Positions 9,154-18,582 of a stretch of 64,000 nt of DNA are shown piece by piece (positions within the stretch are counted from its first letter, which is position 1; each line of letters starts with the position of its first letter). A program made the position numbers and the translations under genes. The notes under the pieces were generated by a model that saw nothing but the letters and a program-made list of their open reading frames with translations, did not search any database and was not told the origin of the DNA. This DNA comes from Paenibacillus xylanilyticus (lineage in GTDB: Bacteria > Bacillota > Bacilli > Paenibacillales > Paenibacillaceae). Location of the stretch: the NCBI RefSeq assembly GCF_009664365.1, contig NZ_CP044310.1, positions 4,591,001 through 4,655,000 of the forward strand, written 5' to 3'.

Positions 9154-10053
9154 TCACCTCTCTTCCAGCCCAATCCAGCTCGCCATTCTTCCGGTCGTTC
9201 CATTTTCCTTCCGATACGAGAAAAACAGTTCCGGGTGGCAGCTTGTACACCACGTTGTACATTCGATATGATCCGGCAATATTCCTGCTTTCATCATAAT
9301 GTGTCGATTACATTCTTTCAAGTTTAACATCGTCTTTCCATTTCCAGACGAGTGATATGCTCGGCCCTGCACAGAGTTGTTGTATTCATCATTACCCGGA
9401 GCAGATTCAAACCAAACCCGTACATGCTGCATAACTGCCTCATCCACTTCATAACAGCAATCCCCAATGGAAGGGCCTATAGCTGTCCGGATATCCTGTG
9501 CCCGGCTTCCATATTCCCGTTCCATCGTTTCAACCATTGACTGGGCAATGCCGGCAACAGTCCCTTTCCACCCCGCATGAGCAAGCCCGACGGCTTGTTG
9601 CACCGGGTCGTAGAAATACAGTGGAACACAATCCGCATAAAAGGAAGTAAGCAGCACACCAGGTACATTGGTGACCAAACCATCCGTGTCCTGCAGCGCT
9701 GACTGTCGATCCATCAGACCTCTGCCTCGATCCTCAGCTTTTACAACAGCCACTTGTTTGCCATGGACCTGTTCACCACACGTCCAGGCGCTCACCGAGA
9801 AACCAAGCTTTTCGGCCACCAGACGACGATTCTTCAAAACGTCTGAAGGATCATCGCCAACATGATAAGCGCAGTTTAGAGTGGCATAGGGTTTACTGCC
9901 CACTCCGCCCTGTCTTGTGGTAAAACCTGCCGTCATTCGGCTGAACTGTTCTCTCCACGGCTCCACATATAATAACAACGGATCTGGGCTTCCATTCACC
10001 GCTTGATCTTCAGTCCGTTCGAAAAGTTGTTTATTCAGAACAAAGGGTTCCAT
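9154..10053 (-). CDS. pgeF: Peptidoglycan editing factor PgeF / YfiH-type laccase-domain protein (YlmD)
   Basis: A 299-residue protein of the YfiH (DUF152) family. The conserved metal/nucleoside-site motifs are visible: TTRQGGVG near 44-51, ADCVPLY near 159, and HAGWKGT near 178. Homologues have been described both as purine nucleoside phosphorylase/adenosine deaminase enzymes and as a factor that keeps L-Ser out of peptidoglycan; which role applies here is not visible. It is followed directly by ylmE. Confidence 0.9.
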   Translation of the reverse strand: MEPFVLNKQLFERTEDQAVNGSPDPLLLYVEPWREQFSRMTAGFTTRQGGVGSKPYATLNCAYHVGDDPSDVLKNRRLVAEKLGFSVSAWTCGEQVHGKQVAVVKAEDRGRGLMDRQSALQDTDGLVTNVPGVLLTSFYADCVPLYFYDPVQQAVGLAHAGWKGTVAGIAQSMVETMEREYGSRAQDIRTAIGPSIGDCCYEVDEAVMQHVRVWFESAPGNDEYNNSVQGRAYHSSGNGKTMLNLKECNRHIMMKAGILPDHIECTTWCTSCHPELFFSYRKENGTTGRMASWIGLEER

Positions 10054-10104
10054 CTTATCACCTCACAGCTTCCAGTGTACCAAATGAGCCACGTTCTGTC
10101 TTGA

Positions 10105-10497
10105 TTATATCGTTCGACGCTGGCTTCGGTCCAATCGTTCCAGGCGTTCAACCCGCTCCATACGGCTGCTTTGCTGTTCATCATACATCTTCGCTTCGCG
10201 ATCTCGCTCATCGTAGCTCGTTTCTCTGACTTCATCCAGTTTAACCAAAATAACGTCGGAACCGATCTTAACAATGTTCCTCCAGGGAATAACCAGATCC
10301 GTTCCACCCCCGAACAACCCCATGAACCGGCTGTAACCGGGTACCACGATGGCCTCGATCCGTCCCTGCTTGAGATCTAATTCCAGATCACTAATCTGCC
10401 CCAGACGTTTGCCATCCGTGATGTTAATGACATCCTTTGTCTGAAAATCCGAGATCTTCATCCCTCTTTGTGCCGACTCACTTGCGCTTACTTTCAT
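10105..10497 (-). CDS. ylmC: YlmC/YmxH-family PRC-barrel sporulation protein
   Basis: A protein of up to 130 residues. Residues 13-90 form a PRC-barrel domain (MKISDFQTKDVINI, then RLGQISDLELDL), the hallmark of the YlmC/YmxH family found in endospore formers; the C-terminus is basic and unstructured. The family start normally corresponds to the ATG at 10459-10461, but AAAGAGGG abuts that codon, so the upstream ATG at 10495-10497 is also possible. The 250-base gap before it holds the sigG terminator and presumably its promoter. Confidence 0.82.
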   Translation of the reverse strand: MKVSASESAQRGMKISDFQTKDVINITDGKRLGQISDLELDLKQGRIEAIVVPGYSRFMGLFGGGTDLVIPWRNIVKIGSDVILVKLDEVRETSYDERDREAKMYDEQQSSRMERVERLERLDRSQRRTI

Positions 10498-10684
10498 CTG
10501 CCGCTCGCCCCCCGCCTAGTCCGCTTATACCGTTCAACGCTTCTATACAATATATGTTTTATAGGCGAAAAATGTCCTATTTTTCGGGGTATTCCTGAAA
10601 TTAGTACAGCTTGATCCGTAACTGGGCGTTCTCTTTAAAGCCGCTCATCGATCGCAGTTCTCGCCAGACCTAATCGTATGTCAA

Positions 10685-10730
10685 TAAAAATAGAAAAGAC
10701 GACCAACGGATTACAACCGTTAGATCGTCC
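10685..10730 (-). terminator. Rho-independent terminator after sigG
   Basis: On the minus strand GACGATCTAACGG pairs with CCGTTGGTCGTC around a seven-base loop (arms at 10698-10709 and 10717-10729), followed by TTTTCTATTTTT. It lies 18 bases downstream of the sigG stop. Confidence 0.88.
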
Positions 10731-10747
10731 TTGTGAATGAAGTCATG

Positions 10748-11530
10748 TTACGTCTTCACGTGTTTCTGCATCTGCTGAATAGCCGATTTTTCCAGTCGGG
10801 ATACCTGAGCTTGGGAAATTCCAATCTCGTCGGCAACTTCCATCTGTGTTTTGCCTTCAAAAAACCGCATGGACAGAATCATTTTCTCCCGCTGTCCGAG
10901 ACGATGCATAGCCTCGCGCAGTGCAATTTCCTCAATCCACGACACATCCTTGTTTTTGTCATCACTGATCTGATCCATCACATAGATGGGATCTCCACCG
11001 TCATGATAGATGGGTTCGAATAATGATACCGGATCTTGAATGGCATCCAGTGCAAAAACTACATCTTCCTTGGGCACGTTCAATGCTTCGGAAATTTCAA
11101 ATATGGTCGGTTCACGAGAATTTTTGTTGGTCAAACTGTCGCGAACCTGCAGCGCCTTATATGCGATGTCCCGTAATGATCGGGATACCCGGATCGGGTT
11201 ATTGTCACGCAGATAACGACGGATCTCACCGATAATCATCGGTACTGCGTACGTTGAAAATTTGACATTCTGGGATAAATCAAAATTATCAATGGCTTTC
11301 ATCAGGCCGATACAACCAACCTGGAACAGATCATCGACAAACTCCCCCCGATTGTTAAAGCGCTGAATGACACTGAGTACAAGCCGCAGGTTGCCATTCA
11401 CTAATTTCTCTCTTGCTGAGCGATCATGGTGCTGCTGTAGGGAATGAAACAATTCCCGCATTTCTGTGTTGGTGAGGACAGGCAATTTTGCGGTGTCCAC
11501 GCCACAAATCTCGACTTTGTTTCGGGTCAT
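10748..11530 (-). CDS. sigG: RNA polymerase sigma-G factor (late forespore)
   Basis: SigG directs late forespore transcription. The 260-residue product has the SigG N-terminus (MTRNKVEICGVDTAKLPVL), region 2 (RLVLSVIQRF, then FQVGCIGLMKAIDNFD), region 3 and a region 4 helix-turn-helix (GKTQMEVADEIGISQAQVS). It follows sigE, as in B. subtilis, with a 111-base gap that should hold a forespore promoter; I could not settle on a convincing -35/-10 pair. The start ATG is behind GGGAGGT. Confidence 0.98.
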   Translation of the reverse strand: MTRNKVEICGVDTAKLPVLTNTEMRELFHSLQQHHDRSAREKLVNGNLRLVLSVIQRFNNRGEFVDDLFQVGCIGLMKAIDNFDLSQNVKFSTYAVPMIIGEIRRYLRDNNPIRVSRSLRDIAYKALQVRDSLTNKNSREPTIFEISEALNVPKEDVVFALDAIQDPVSLFEPIYHDGGDPIYVMDQISDDKNKDVSWIEEIALREAMHRLGQREKMILSMRFFEGKTQMEVADEIGISQAQVSRLEKSAIQQMQKHVKT

Positions 11531-11641
11531 CGTGATTTACCTCCCAAGGAGAAACATTAATGTACATTATCTCCGGGGCAGGCTTTTTTATTCGTCCCTG
11601 GCATCCTTGCCATTAATACCCATTATATTAAAAGCACAGGA

Positions 11642-12364
11642 TCAGACCATCTTATTAAACTCCTTGCGGAGTCTTTTAATGATTCTTTTTTCCAGACGAG
11701 AGATGTAGGATTGGGAGATTCCAAGCAAATCTGCAACATCTTTTTGTGTCTTTTCCTCTCCGTCCGTCAAGCCAAAGCGAAGCTCCATAATCATCCGCTC
11801 ACGTTCAGTCAATTTTTCCAAGGCCTTGTGCAGAAGCTTTCGATCTACCTGCTCTTCAATATTTCGATAGATTGTATCATTCTCGGTACCCAGAACATCC
11901 GATAATAATAGCTCATTTCCATCCCAATCAATGTTGAGTGGCTCATCAAAAGAAACTTCTGTCCGAATTTTGCTGTTACGCCGCAGGTACATCAATATTT
12001 CATTTTCAATGCATCGCGAGGCATAGGTTGCCAGCTTGATTTTCTTTTCCGGATCAAATGTATTGACAGCCTTGATGAGCCCGATGGCTCCAATGGAAAC
12101 CAGATCCTCAATGTTAATGCCTGTGTTTTCGAACTTGCGAGCGATGTACACGACTAGGCGAAGGTTTCGTTCAATCAGCATGGCGCGAATTGCAGCATCC
12201 CCGGAAGAGAGCTTTTGCAGCAAAAATTCCTCTTCTTCCCGCGTCAGTGGAGGCGGCAGGGCTTCACTGCCTCCAATATAATAGATCTCCTCACTTTTCA
12301 AACCAAGCAAAAATAACAGACGGTAATACTGCAGCTGCGCCACCAGTTTCCATTTCACAAGCAT
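11642..12364 (-). CDS. sigE: RNA polymerase sigma-E precursor (mother cell)
   Basis: Pro-SigE is made inactive and cleaved by SpoIIGA. The 240-residue product has the amphipathic pro-sequence (about 1-28), then [13 protein letters not shown]; by analogy with B. subtilis the cut falls between Y28 and Y29. Regions 2 and 4 are complete ([37 protein letters not shown]). It starts 12 bases after the spoIIGA stop, so the protease and its substrate share a transcript. Confidence 0.98.
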   Translation of the reverse strand: MLVKWKLVAQLQYYRLLFLLGLKSEEIYYIGGSEALPPPLTREEEEFLLQKLSSGDAAIRAMLIERNLRLVVYIARKFENTGINIEDLVSIGAIGLIKAVNTFDPEKKIKLATYASRCIENEILMYLRRNSKIRTEVSFDEPLNIDWDGNELLLSDVLGTENDTIYRNIEEQVDRKLLHKALEKLTERERMIMELRFGLTDGEEKTQKDVADLLGISQSYISRLEKRIIKRLRKEFNKMV

Positions 12365-12375
12365 GTACGTTCCTC

Positions 12376-13356
12376 CTATACCACATTCAGCGGCTTTTCT
12401 GTTGCTCCCGCAGAGAGAGCCGTAGACTGCGCAGAGGCAGCGTCTTGCACAAGCTCAGGGTGAATGACCGCGCGGTACTTTCCTTCTGACGACAACACTC
12501 CGCCATCCAGCCCGATTAGTACTTTGGTTGTCTCATAGCTCATTTGATCCAATGTCACTCTCACCAGATCAGGCTTGATTGCCAGCATAAATGCCGTCCC
12601 TTTGTTGATACCACGATAGGGTACCAGTCTTAGTCGACCCTGCCAGCGAAAATCCTCCTGGTCCAGCTCCATAATGAGGTTGTCCGGTGCTTCATCCTTC
12701 AACCGGCCTTTCCAGGAAGCTGGCAGCATGTCTTGCCAAAGTGAAACCTCCATCACCATTACCGGCAGACGGGAAAGAGGGTCCGTGAGTTGATTGCCGG
12801 TATCGACAAGGCCTGTACAAGAAATCGTTACATCATCGATATAAACCTGCACTTCTCCCAGATAGGTTGTCATACGGTCTGATTTTCGCTTGGAACTTTG
12901 CACGGCTTTGAATAAAAACAGCACTGCAAAGAATACGATAAAAGTAAACCAGAAGGCGATCTTCAGATCAAAGGACATTCCGCCCGAAGCTGTATACCAA
13001 ATTCCGTTAAACAGTTCGCCCGAACTCTGAAGCATGTAGTGTATACCTAAAATGCCTCCGGCAGCGACGAAGTTAATGACATAGAAGGTACCCAGATTCC
13101 TCATAAACACCTGGAGACCCTTAAAACCAAAAGCGATAAACAACATCACGAGTGACAAAACAAACTTGATCAAAAAGGTAAACATAAAATCAAACTCCGG
13201 TACAAACATCATAACGACATAAAGGGCGCCCACAATGGAAGACAGTAACCATCTCCACCAAACCAGCTTCGTTTTACGCATCCAGGCTGTGAGTCCGATG
13301 AGTGCACCGTCAATACACAGGTTTGTCAAAAAAATAAGATCAACATAAACGACCAA
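12376..13356 (-). CDS. spoIIGA: Sporulation sigma-E processing peptidase SpoIIGA
   Basis: SpoIIGA is the membrane aspartyl protease that activates pro-SigE after a forespore signal. The 326-residue product has a cluster of five hydrophobic segments in the N-terminal half and a C-terminal protease domain with the family aspartate motif ([19 protein letters not shown]). I chose the TTG at 13354-13356: GCAGGTGAAGAG precedes it and the protein then starts with [11 protein letters not shown], matching family N-termini. The ATG-like extension to 13419 runs into the promoter region. Confidence 0.93.
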   Translation of the reverse strand: MVVYVDLIFLTNLCIDGALIGLTAWMRKTKLVWWRWLLSSIVGALYVVMMFVPEFDFMFTFLIKFVLSLVMLFIAFGFKGLQVFMRNLGTFYVINFVAAGGILGIHYMLQSSGELFNGIWYTASGGMSFDLKIAFWFTFIVFFAVLFLFKAVQSSKRKSDRMTTYLGEVQVYIDDVTISCTGLVDTGNQLTDPLSRLPVMVMEVSLWQDMLPASWKGRLKDEAPDNLIMELDQEDFRWQGRLRLVPYRGINKGTAFMLAIKPDLVRVTLDQMSYETTKVLIGLDGGVLSSEGKYRAVIHPELVQDAASAQSTALSAGATEKPLNVV

Positions 13357-13422
13357 CTCTTCACCTGCCTCGTACCAAATATCGGTGTAGCGTTGTTCCG
13401 ATATTCTATGAGCATACACACA

Positions 13423-13490
13423 AGTATAAGGAGCTTCCTGTTCAAAGTCTGTCTAATCATGGGGGTGTCGTCTCAACTTTTTTTGTCGTA
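13423..13490 (-). promoter_or_regulatory. Candidate Spo0A-controlled promoter of the spoIIGA-sigE operon
   Basis: On the minus strand TTAGAC (13451-13456) and TATACT (13423-13428) are separated by 22 bases. An unusual 22-base spacer is the known feature of the B. subtilis spoIIG promoter, which needs Spo0A. Upstream, 13483-13490 reads TTGTCGTA on the plus strand, seven of eight bases of the 0A box TTGTCGAA, and a weaker GTGTCGTC lies at 13465-13472. Confidence 0.6.
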
Positions 13491-13555
13491 TTTCCTCGTG
13501 ACTCTTGTTCAGAATTTGTTCATTTCTGTTTGATATGCTGTAAATAGAAAACAGA

Positions 13556-13589
13556 AAAACCCGGTTTCTCCATAAGGAGAACCGGGTTT
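13556..13589 (-). terminator. Rho-independent terminator after ftsZ
   Basis: AACCCGGTTTCTCC (13558-13571) pairs with GGAGAACCGGGTTT (13576-13589) around a four-base loop; the minus strand continues with TTTTTCTGTTTTC. It lies 22 bases after the ftsZ stop and separates it from the spoIIGA promoter. Confidence 0.92.
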
Positions 13590-13610
13590 GAAATTAAATA
13601 GGAGTGCTGC

Positions 13611-14723
13611 TTAATCGTTATTGTTATTGCGTGAGCGATTGCGCAAAAATGTCGGAATATCCAGCTGATCACTGCTCGGCTGGTTTCCGAACGGGCGAAG
13701 ATTAGGCGAGCGATTCTCAGCAGGCTCACTCGCTGGTGTCGGTTTGCGTCCTGGTGGTGGTGAGACAGGCTTGTCTTCAAAACCAGTAGCAATAACCGTA
13801 ACCTTGATCTCTTCTTTCAAATTTTCATCAATGATGGCACCGAAGATCATGTTCACTTCCGGATCGGATGCAGATGTAACAATCTCGGCTGCTTCATTCA
13901 CTTCATAAAGTGACAGGTTGATGCCACCTGTGATGTTCATGATAACCCCGCGAGCACCTTCGATGGATGTTTCCAGCAATGGGCTCATAATCGCTTTGCG
14001 AGCAGCCTCAGCCGCACGATTTTCACCTGTTGCTTCTCCGATTCCCATCAAAGCAGATCCGCGTTCAGTCATAATGGTTTTTACGTCTGCAAAGTCAAGG
14101 TTGATCAGACCCGGTACAGCGATCAAATCCGAGATACCTTGTACCGCTTGACGCAGTACGTTATCTGCTTGGCGGAACGCTTCAAGCATCGGCGTCTTTT
14201 TATCAACGATTTCAAGCAAGCGGTCGTTCGGAATGACAATCAGCGTATCCACTTTTTCCTTGAGAGCTTCAATCCCTTGCTCTGCATGGCTGGAACGTTT
14301 GCGTCCTTCGAAGGTGAATGGACGTGTAACCACACCTACGGTAAGCGCACCGCACTCTTTGGCAATCTCTGCGATGACTGGAGCTGCACCTGTACCTGTA
14401 CCACCGCCCATACCGGCAGTTACAAATACCATGTCCGCACCTTTCAATGTGTTCATAATCAAGTCGCGGGATTCTTCGGCTGCTTTTTTACCTACATCCG
14501 GGTTGGCACCTGCACCAAGACCACGGGTCAGTTTATCACCGATTTGCAATTTATGTTCGGATTTCGCCAGATGCAATGCTTGAGCATCCGTGTTCACCGT
14601 TATAAATTCTACACCTTGTACACCATTTTCGATCATACGGTTGACTGCATTGCTTCCGCCGCCGCCTACACCGATGACTTTTATTTGAGCCAAGCTCTCC
14701 ATCTCGAAATCAAATTCCAACAT
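13611..14723 (-). CDS. ftsZ: Cell-division GTPase FtsZ
   Basis: FtsZ is the tubulin-like GTPase that forms the division ring. The 370-residue product has the nucleotide motifs [13 protein letters not shown] near 17-29 and [10 protein letters not shown] near 105-114, the synergy-loop region ([11 protein letters not shown]) and a C-terminal tail ending [16 protein letters not shown], which fits the conserved peptide bound by FtsA and SepF. I start at the ATG 14721-14723 ([16 protein letters not shown]) behind GGGGGAGATGG. It follows ftsA with a 148-base gap. Confidence 0.98.
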   Translation of the reverse strand: MLEFDFEMESLAQIKVIGVGGGGSNAVNRMIENGVQGVEFITVNTDAQALHLAKSEHKLQIGDKLTRGLGAGANPDVGKKAAEESRDLIMNTLKGADMVFVTAGMGGGTGTGAAPVIAEIAKECGALTVGVVTRPFTFEGRKRSSHAEQGIEALKEKVDTLIVIPNDRLLEIVDKKTPMLEAFRQADNVLRQAVQGISDLIAVPGLINLDFADVKTIMTERGSALMGIGEATGENRAAEAARKAIMSPLLETSIEGARGVIMNITGGINLSLYEVNEAAEIVTSASDPEVNMIFGAIIDENLKEEIKVTVIATGFEDKPVSPPPGRKPTPASEPAENRSPNLRPFGNQPSSDQLDIPTFLRNRSRNNNND

Positions 14724-14871
14724 ATTATTCCATCTCCCCCTCAATGTGCATGGATGGCCCGTCCAATTTTTGATTGAACCGAATCAATTTCATATATCGA
14801 CGAACGAAGGCGTATATATTAATACCAGCGCATTCAGACGGCTTCTAGAAGTATGAAATAGATTCAACCTG

Positions 14872-16152
14872 TTATATAAATTCGCTGAACATATTTTTCA
14901 GCCGTTCGAACAAACCCGGTTTTTGCTCCGATTCCGGAGACGCACTCGGCTTAACACGGTTGGTCGGTTTCTTGTTGTTATTATTATTGTTGCTGCCACC
15001 GCCGCTGCTTACCGATGGACGAATGCGCAAACTGCGAATTACACTGTGCAAAATGCCGACACCGCTTGTGTAGCCCGGGTCGCGAACACCGATGTAATCC
15101 GGAACCGCAATTCGTACCGATGCAGCAAGCTCATGCTGAGCTACTTGCAGAACCCCTGGCATCGAGACGGTTCCTCCCGTTAGTATATAACCTCCGGGAA
15201 GCTCCGTGTAACCAAGGCGCTTCACTTCTTGGGAAATCATCTGGAATATTTCCTGAACACGCGGTTCGATAATCGCAGCAAGGTCCTCCTGCGAGAATTC
15301 CTTGTCCACATTGCTGCCGATTCGCGTGACTTTGAACATGACGTCAGCCGCAGCATCATCAAGCCATGCGCAGCCATATTTCAGCTTCACCTTTTCGGCT
15401 TGATCTGTTAAGGTACGCAATCCATACGCAATATCGTTGGTAACAAATTCTCCACCGATCGGCAGGGTTGACGTTGCAACAAGACTGTCTTCTTCAAAGA
15501 CAGCGATGGTTGTTGCACCTGCTCCAATATCAACAAGAACAGATCCCATCGTTTTTTCGTCCTTAGATAAAGCAAGCTGGCCTGCTCCAAGTGACATGAG
15601 CACCAGATCGCTTACCTTCAGACCCGCTTTTTCCACGCAGCGCAAAAGATTATGTATCGCGGTTTTTGCACCCGTTATGATTGTTGCCTCAACTTCCAGT
15701 CGAACTCCAATCATACCCCGGGGATCCTGTATGCCCTCCAAGCCGTCTACAACGTACTGCTTGGCGACAACATCAATAATTTCCCGTTCCGGCGGAACCG
15801 CAATCACCTCGGCTGCTTTCAACACCCGTTCCATGTCTTCTTCTCCGATTTCACGATCCTCGTTAGACACTGCCACGACGCCGTGACTGCTCATCAGTCC
15901 GATATGATTTCCTGAGATTCCAACATATACTTCGGATATTTGAATACCTACCATACGTTCAGCATGATCCACTGCATTGCGGATTGACTGCACCGTCTGA
16001 TCGATATCTACGATTACACCTTTGCGAATTCCCTCCGAGTCGGCAGATCCAACTCCAATAATATTAAAGGTTCCATTATTAATTTCCCCAATAATAGCGC
16101 GAATTTTGGATGTACCGATGTCCAAACTAACAATGATGTCATTGTTGCTCAA
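14872..16152 (-). CDS. ftsA: Cell-division protein FtsA
   Basis: FtsA is the actin-like protein that tethers FtsZ to the membrane. The 426-residue product has the ATPase motifs IVSLDIGTSKIRA near 6-18, VLVDIGAGATTIAVF near 200 and GGYILTGG near 330. The last residues (FERLKNMFSEFI) look like the membrane-binding amphipathic helix, after an asparagine/serine-rich linker. The start is TTG at 16150-16152 with AGGAGG ten bases upstream; no in-frame ATG is near. The 295-base gap before it contains a stem-loop and probably ftsA promoter sequence. Confidence 0.97.
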   Translation of the reverse strand: MSNNDIIVSLDIGTSKIRAIIGEINNGTFNIIGVGSADSEGIRKGVIVDIDQTVQSIRNAVDHAERMVGIQISEVYVGISGNHIGLMSSHGVVAVSNEDREIGEEDMERVLKAAEVIAVPPEREIIDVVAKQYVVDGLEGIQDPRGMIGVRLEVEATIITGAKTAIHNLLRCVEKAGLKVSDLVLMSLGAGQLALSKDEKTMGSVLVDIGAGATTIAVFEEDSLVATSTLPIGGEFVTNDIAYGLRTLTDQAEKVKLKYGCAWLDDAAADVMFKVTRIGSNVDKEFSQEDLAAIIEPRVQEIFQMISQEVKRLGYTELPGGYILTGGTVSMPGVLQVAQHELAASVRIAVPDYIGVRDPGYTSGVGILHSVIRSLRIRPSVSSGGGSNNNNNNKKPTNRVKPSASPESEQKPGLFERLKNMFSEFI

Positions 16153-16384
16153 GTCTGTGGCACCTCCTGACTCCAATAGTAAAATACGTTCGGGTTTAAA
16201 CACTCTTAAAACATATTCAACACACGTTAGGCTTTCCCTCTTTTTTCTACAATTTTTTTGGGTGCCAAGATCTGGTTGCGAGACATAAAACCTTGAAGAA
16301 AAAAGAAGGAGACAACTTATGTGCCATAAGTTCAAGTGTATCATTTTTTCTCCGTCTCAGAAAGAACAACTTTCACGGATGAAA

Positions 16385-16405
16385 CAGGGTCAAACCCCGA
16401 CCCTG
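16385..16405 (-). terminator. Stem-loop between divIB and ftsA, possible weak terminator
   Basis: CAGGGTC (16385-16391) pairs perfectly with GACCCTG (16399-16405) around seven bases. On the minus strand only TTTCATCC follows, so it is a weak terminator at best; it may partly separate the mur-divIB transcript from ftsA-ftsZ. Confidence 0.4.
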
Positions 16406-16447
16406 CTTGGACTTTTCATTAACTGTCATACGTGATTGGCAAGAGGA

Positions 16448-17215
16448 TCAGGGCGTTGCACCTGGCTCTTCACCATCTTCAGGGTCATCCGCGATAAAAG
16501 GCACGTACGTGTCTGCCTCAAGCATCGTGATTTTCCCTGGCCGTTCCGTCTCAATAACCTGATTCAGGTACTCCACCTTATCTGGCAGCTTGGAGATCGT
16601 GGTAATCACTTCAAATTGTGATTTGGTATACAAACGGATCTGATCCGGGAACGAAGGCGTAGGATTAGGAATAATCTCCGAAATATCCGTTGTCAATTCG
16701 TTTGGGATTTTGGCAAGTGTCTCACTCAATTGTTCTTTGAGCGGATCGTCTGCTTTCCACTGTGTCAGAATAGGCTTCTCCACAGCAACTCCGATATTGG
16801 CCGGAACATTCAAGCTTGTCCCACTGGCCAGGATAGCCTGGAGTGTACCATCCGCACCCAGTTCGTAAGCAACGGTTGGATACTCCTGAACCTTGATATG
16901 AACGATCCCCGGAAACTGCTTATCCACTGTCACATTCGCTACCGCTTTGAATGTCTTCAAACGCTCGATGACCTCAGCGGAGCTTGTCCCAAAGAACTGA
17001 TCGCCTTCCTTCAAACCACTTTTCTCCAGCAGTTCGGAAGTTGTCGTGTATACATTACCCGTAATCTCAATACTCGAAATCCGGCTCATGGAAGAGCGGA
17101 AGAACAGCACGGCAAGCAATACAATAAAAAGAAGTAACAGAATAAGAACAATTTTACGGCTTGTGTTTCCTTTAGGCCGATTCTTCTTCAGAACCGGAAT
17201 TTGACTTTTAGGCAT
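16448..17215 (-). CDS. divIB: Cell-division protein DivIB/FtsQ
   Basis: DivIB/FtsQ works with FtsL and DivIC to activate septal wall synthesis. The 255-residue product has a basic cytoplasmic N-terminus, one membrane segment (about 21-42) and an extracellular POTRA domain starting ISSIEITGNVYTTTSELLEKSGL, then the beta domain and an acidic tail. The ATG at 17213-17215 has GGAG eight bases upstream. It lies 66 bases after murA. Confidence 0.93.
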   Translation of the reverse strand: MPKSQIPVLKKNRPKGNTSRKIVLILLLLFIVLLAVLFFRSSMSRISSIEITGNVYTTTSELLEKSGLKEGDQFFGTSSAEVIERLKTFKAVANVTVDKQFPGIVHIKVQEYPTVAYELGADGTLQAILASGTSLNVPANIGVAVEKPILTQWKADDPLKEQLSETLAKIPNELTTDISEIIPNPTPSFPDQIRLYTKSQFEVITTISKLPDKVEYLNQVIETERPGKITMLEADTYVPFIADDPEDGEEPGATP

Positions 17216-17281
17216 AGGTCGCGCTCCACAAAGCCTTCGGTCCCCTCCCACAGCATTCTGAAGAAGGGGACTCAAAGGACG

Positions 17282-18565
17282 TTAATTGGCAAAATCCAGC
17301 TGTTTTGAAACGGGGGACTGTCGCTCAACCGAAGCTCCAAGGCTCTGGAACAACTTTTCGATGCGGTCGTACCCTCTGTCAATATGATGCACTTGCTCAA
17401 CAACCGTTTTCCCCTGGGCAGCAAGGCCAGCAATAACCAGAGCTGCGCCTGCACGCAGGTCGGTTGCTTCGACTGTAGCTCCGTACAAACGCGGGACTCC
17501 TCGGATAAAGGCTGCATTCAGATCAACCGAAATATCTGCACCCATGACGTTAAGTTCATCCACGTGCTTGAAGCGCCCCTCAAATACCGTCTCCTTCATA
17601 ACACTGAACCCATCAGCCAAACTGAGCAAGACCATGATTTGCGACTGCAGGTCAGTCGGAAACGAAGGGTACGGTGATGTTACAATGCGATCCACGGATT
17701 TGGGACGGCTCATACAGCTCACCGTCATTATATCATTGCAGACCGTGATTTGAACACCAGTGCGCTTCAACACATGTATAAGGGAAGTAAGGTGTGCCGG
17801 GTTGCAGTGTGTCAGGGTAACATTGCCTCTTGTCGCTGCTGCTGCAATCATGACGGTGCCGGCCACAATCCGATCAGGTATGATCTCGTAGGAACAAGGC
17901 TTCAGTTTCTCCACACCGTTAATCGTAATTGTGTCGGTGCCGGCTCCGATTATACTTGCACCCATCGCGTTGAGAAAATGCTGCAAGTCCTGAATCTCAG
18001 GTTCTCTGGCTGCATTGAATATCGTCGTTGTGCCCTCAGCTGTAACGGCTGCCATCATGATATTTTCCGTGGCACCCACACTTGGGAAGTCCAGATGAAT
18101 ATCCGTGCCCACCAGCTTACGGCCTCGACAGATAATCTGTTGATCAAGCTCTTCAATTGATGCTCCGAGCGCTTCCAGGCCCCGGAGGTGAAGATCAATC
18201 TTGCGTTCTCCGATGGCACAACCACCTGGCTGGTATACGGATACTTGCCCAAACTTAGCCAGCAATGGCCCCATCAAGAAAATGGAAGAGCGCATCTGTT
18301 TCATCAGATCCTCTGGTACATCATATGACCGGATAGACGATGTATCAATCGTCACTGTTCCCTGTTCATGCCGACACGTGCATCCAAGCCGTTCCAGGAT
18401 ATACAGCATTACTTCAATGTCCAGCAAGTGTGGAACGTTGTGCAGCGTGACTTCTCCATCTGCCAACAAACTTGCAGCCATGATTGGTAAAGCGGCATTT
18501 TTTGCTCCATGGATGCGTATGGATCCTGAGAGGGGTTTCCCGCCTTCAATCACCAATTTGTCCAA
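17282..18565 (-). CDS. murA: UDP-N-acetylglucosamine 1-carboxyvinyltransferase MurA
   Basis: MurA transfers enolpyruvate from PEP to UDP-GlcNAc, the first committed step of peptidoglycan synthesis. The 427-residue product has K22-N23 (GAKNAALPI), R92 in QMRSS, and the catalytic loop PGGCAIGER with cysteine 116, the residue alkylated by fosfomycin. It starts 17 bases after the murB remnant, so it once followed murB in one transcript. The ATG-like TTG at 18563-18565 is behind GGAGGTGATACA. Confidence 0.97.
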   Translation of the reverse strand: MDKLVIEGGKPLSGSIRIHGAKNAALPIMAASLLADGEVTLHNVPHLLDIEVMLYILERLGCTCRHEQGTVTIDTSSIRSYDVPEDLMKQMRSSIFLMGPLLAKFGQVSVYQPGGCAIGERKIDLHLRGLEALGASIEELDQQIICRGRKLVGTDIHLDFPSVGATENIMMAAVTAEGTTTIFNAAREPEIQDLQHFLNAMGASIIGAGTDTITINGVEKLKPCSYEIIPDRIVAGTVMIAAAATRGNVTLTHCNPAHLTSLIHVLKRTGVQITVCNDIMTVSCMSRPKSVDRIVTSPYPSFPTDLQSQIMVLLSLADGFSVMKETVFEGRFKHVDELNVMGADISVDLNAAFIRGVPRLYGATVEATDLRAGAALVIAGLAAQGKTVVEQVHHIDRGYDRIEKLFQSLGASVERQSPVSKQLDFAN

Positions 18566-18582
18566 TGTATCACCTCCGGGGT

